Below are positions 62,513 through 64,000 of a stretch of DNA of 64,000 bases, piece after piece. The notes under the pieces were generated by a model. The model saw only the letters and a program-made list of their open reading frames with translations. It was not told where the DNA came from and did no database searches. This stretch comes from Bradyrhizobium sp. CCGB12 (lineage in GTDB: Bacteria; Pseudomonadota; Alphaproteobacteria; Rhizobiales; Xanthobacteraceae): positions 4,402,001 to 4,466,000 of the forward strand of contig NZ_JANADO010000001.1 in assembly GCF_024199845.1 (NCBI RefSeq), given 5' to 3'. Within the stretch, counting starts at the first letter, position 1, and each line of letters opens with the position of its first letter. The translations under genes and the position numbers were made by a program.

Positions 62513-63421
62513 ATGGGGCGCGTCTTCGTCGCCGGCAGCATCAACATGGATGTGGTGGCGACTGCCGATCGCCATCCCAAGGTCGGCGAGACCGTCGCGG
62601 GTAAGCAGGTGCTGTATTTTCCGGGCGGCAAGGGCGCGAACCAGGCGGTCGCGGCGGCGCGGCTCGGCGCCAAGACCACGCTGATCGGGCGGCTGGGCAC
62701 GGATGCGTTCGGGACCGAGCTGAGGGCGTTTCTCGGCGAACAGGGCATCGATCTCGGCTACGTCAAGGAGACGGCGGAGGCCCACACCGGCACTGCGATC
62801 ATCACGGTCGCCGAGGCCGACAACACCATCGTCGTCATACCCGGCAGCAACGCGCTTGTCAGCGCGGATGATGTCGGCGTCGTGCCGCTGCTGAAGGGTG
62901 ACGTCGCGGTCAGCCAGTTCGAGATTCCGCTGCCGACGATCGCTGCATTCTTTCAGCACGCGCGTGCGGCTGGAGCGCCGACATTGCTCAACCCGGCGCC
63001 GGCACAAAAAATGTCCGGCGAGCTGCTCGCGCTCGTCGACATCCTCGTGCTGAACGAGACCGAGCTCGGCTTCCTCGCAGGCACCGAGCTCTCCGACGGA
63101 GACGAGGGCACGCGGATCATCGATGTCGCGCGACAACTTCAGGCGCGGGAGGATCAGACCATCTGCGTCACGCTCGGCAAGCGCGGCGTGCTCGCGCTGG
63201 CGGGACGCGAGGAGATTTCCGTACCCGGCCGCGTGGTGAAGGCGGTCGATACGACCGGCGCCGGCGACTGTTTTGTGGGCGCGCTCGCCGCGCGCCTCGC
63301 CGATGGCGCGGCTTTGCGCACCGCCCTCGCCTTCGCCAACGCCGCCGCCTCGATCAGCGTTCAGCGCATGGGCGCGGGGCCGTCGATGCCGACGGCGAAG
63401 GAAGTGGCGGCGGTCTTGTAA
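62513..63421 (+). CDS. rbsK: ribokinase
   Basis: Product of 302 residues. Ribokinase landmarks are VFVAGSINMDVVATADRHPKVGETV, the PGGKGANQAVAAARLG motif, TLLNPAPAQKM, LVLNETELGFLAG, the ATP-binding TLGKRGVLAL and the anion-hole motif VKAVDTTGAGDCFVGALAARL. It phosphorylates D-ribose at O5. The length and motif order match RbsK closely. No ribose importer lies in the window, so the enzyme may recycle ribose from nucleosides or act with the preceding PfkB kinase. Confidence 0.87.
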   Translation: MGRVFVAGSINMDVVATADRHPKVGETVAGKQVLYFPGGKGANQAVAAARLGAKTTLIGRLGTDAFGTELRAFLGEQGIDLGYVKETAEAHTGTAIITVAEADNTIVVIPGSNALVSADDVGVVPLLKGDVAVSQFEIPLPTIAAFFQHARAAGAPTLLNPAPAQKMSGELLALVDILVLNETELGFLAGTELSDGDEGTRIIDVARQLQAREDQTICVTLGKRGVLALAGREEISVPGRVVKAVDTTGAGDCFVGALAARLADGAALRTALAFANAAASISVQRMGAGPSMPTAKEVAAVL

Positions 63422-63434
63422 GACGGAGCTCTCT

Positions 63435-63580
63435 CTTCACCTCGCCCGCTTGCGGGGAGAGGTCGGATTGCATCGCAGATGCAATCCGGGTGAGGGGGAG
63501 CCTCCGCGAGTCCGACTGTCACCGTCCCCGCGGAGAGTCCCCCTCACCCCGACCCTCTCCCCGCAAGCGGGGAGAGGGAG
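63435..63580. repeat. long palindromic intergenic repeat, family C
   Basis: TTCACCTCGCCCGCTTGCGGGGAGAGGTCGG...GGGTGAGGGGGA is followed by its complement CCCCTCACCC...CTCTCCCCGCAAGCGGGGAGAG. The element has two perfect sub-hairpins (CCCGC-TTG-CGGGG type) and a GCATCGCAGATGC stem. It fills the gap between the convergent ribokinase and flavoprotein genes and may act as a two-way terminator. Confidence 0.85.
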
Positions 63581-63586
63581 AAAAAC

Positions 63587-64000
63587 TCAGGCCAGCGCGC
63601 TCTTCAGGTCGAAGCTTTCATCCGCGGCCTGCTCCGGCGTGATCGAGCGGTTCATACCCTGCAGCCTGCGCCCGAACATGTGGTCGCCGGCACGGTTGAC
63701 CGACTCGATGCCCAGCAGCGCGTCGCCCCTGTAGCAGAACGCCGAGAACGCTTTCTTGGCGGGATCGCCGCGCAGCACGACGCGATCGTAGCCGGTGGTG
63801 AGGCCCGCCATCTGCAGCTTGTCGTCGCCCTGGTCGCTCCAGAACCAGGGATGGCCGTCGTAAGGCTTCCTGTCGCCGGTCAGCCGCGCCGCGAGGCAGC
63901 GGGCGTGATCGGTGGCGTTCTGCACCGATTCCAGCCGCAGCGAGCCGCCGAAGCGCGGGCTTGCGAACAGCGCGCAATCGCCGACCGCGGAGATATCGGG
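63587..64000 (-). CDS. ferredoxin reductase-type FAD oxidoreductase, C-terminal part (cut by window edge)
   Basis: The frame is open from the window edge to the TGA at 63587-63589 and encodes 137 residues. It starts PDISAVGDCALFASPRFGG, the FAD-binding motif of pyridine-nucleotide-disulfide-type reductases, then SLRLESVQNATDHARCLAARLTG and WFWSDQGDDKLQMAGL, typical of the reductase C-terminal domain of rhodocoxin/putidaredoxin reductase-like flavoproteins. These pass electrons from NAD(P)H to a [2Fe-2S] ferredoxin serving P450s or oxygenases. The FAD- and NAD-binding N-terminal parts lie outside the window. Confidence 0.85.
   Translation of the reverse strand, partial: PDISAVGDCALFASPRFGGSLRLESVQNATDHARCLAARLTGDRKPYDGHPWFWSDQGDDKLQMAGLTTGYDRVVLRGDPAKKAFSAFCYRGDALLGIESVNRAGDHMFGRRLQGMNRSITPEQAADESFDLKSALA

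Overview
The window is high-GC alphaproteobacterial chromosome, most likely Bradyrhizobium or a very close relative. The reasons are the gene families (a CYP102-type P450-reductase fusion, class III PHA synthase with a short PhaE-like partner, orphan Tat-type substrate-binding protein, Spy/CpxP-like repeat protein, DUF993/Gfo-Idh catabolic genes) and several families of short palindromic intergenic repeats that I associate with that genus. No rRNA, tRNA, CRISPR array, phage or intact transposase was recognised.

Layout. 1-14.4 kb is a lipid and storage-polymer neighbourhood: an edge-truncated alpha/beta hydrolase, a DUF445 membrane protein, a phasin, a translationally coupled PhaE-like/PhaC/GNAT operon, further hydrolases, a SnoaL-like secreted protein, a spermidine-synthase-like protein, the P450-reductase fusion, an epoxide-hydrolase-like enzyme, a wax ester synthase/DGAT, and a paralogue of the first hydrolase coupled to a DUF6489-type protein. 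14.7-28.4 kb holds two complete peptide-type ABC importer operons back to back; the second begins with a gamma-glutamyltransferase-family enzyme and a DUF1028 protein. 28.4-33.4 kb (minus strand) is a signalling operon: membrane histidine kinase, receiver, receiver-cyclase fusion, and a possible deaminase-family protein. 33.5-38.6 kb is a tetR-mfp-rnd efflux operon with a visible candidate operator. 38.7-42.6 kb carries a two-subunit ThDP decarboxylase, a second P450 and ornithine aminotransferase.

42.7-51.9 kb looks like an accessory, partly decayed stretch. It starts with a large Pro/Ala/Gln-rich Spy-like protein whose 3' end recurs as two detached fragments downstream. It also has an orphan ABC binding protein, a sterol-desaturase-family enzyme, a small lower-GC hypothetical gene, an SDR, a methylglyoxal synthase with an unusual C-terminal extension, and methyltransferase remnants.

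51.9-60.4 kb (minus strand) is the most interesting functional unit: an NMT1-type ABC importer followed by an enolase-superfamily enzyme, a Gfo/Idh/MocA oxidoreductase, a DUF993 (DHDPS-like) aldolase candidate and a sugar isomerase/epimerase-like protein, with a TetR regulator upstream. This reads as a complete import-dehydrate-oxidise-cleave pathway for an unidentified sugar- or acid-like substrate. 60.5-64 kb holds a two-domain VOC protein, two tandem PfkB kinases and the C-terminal end of a ferredoxin-reductase-type flavoprotein cut by the window edge.

Starts were moved from the longest reading frame where a Shine-Dalgarno sequence, an overlap with the upstream stop, or family length argued for it. 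Function names come from motif and family recognition only; no database search was run.
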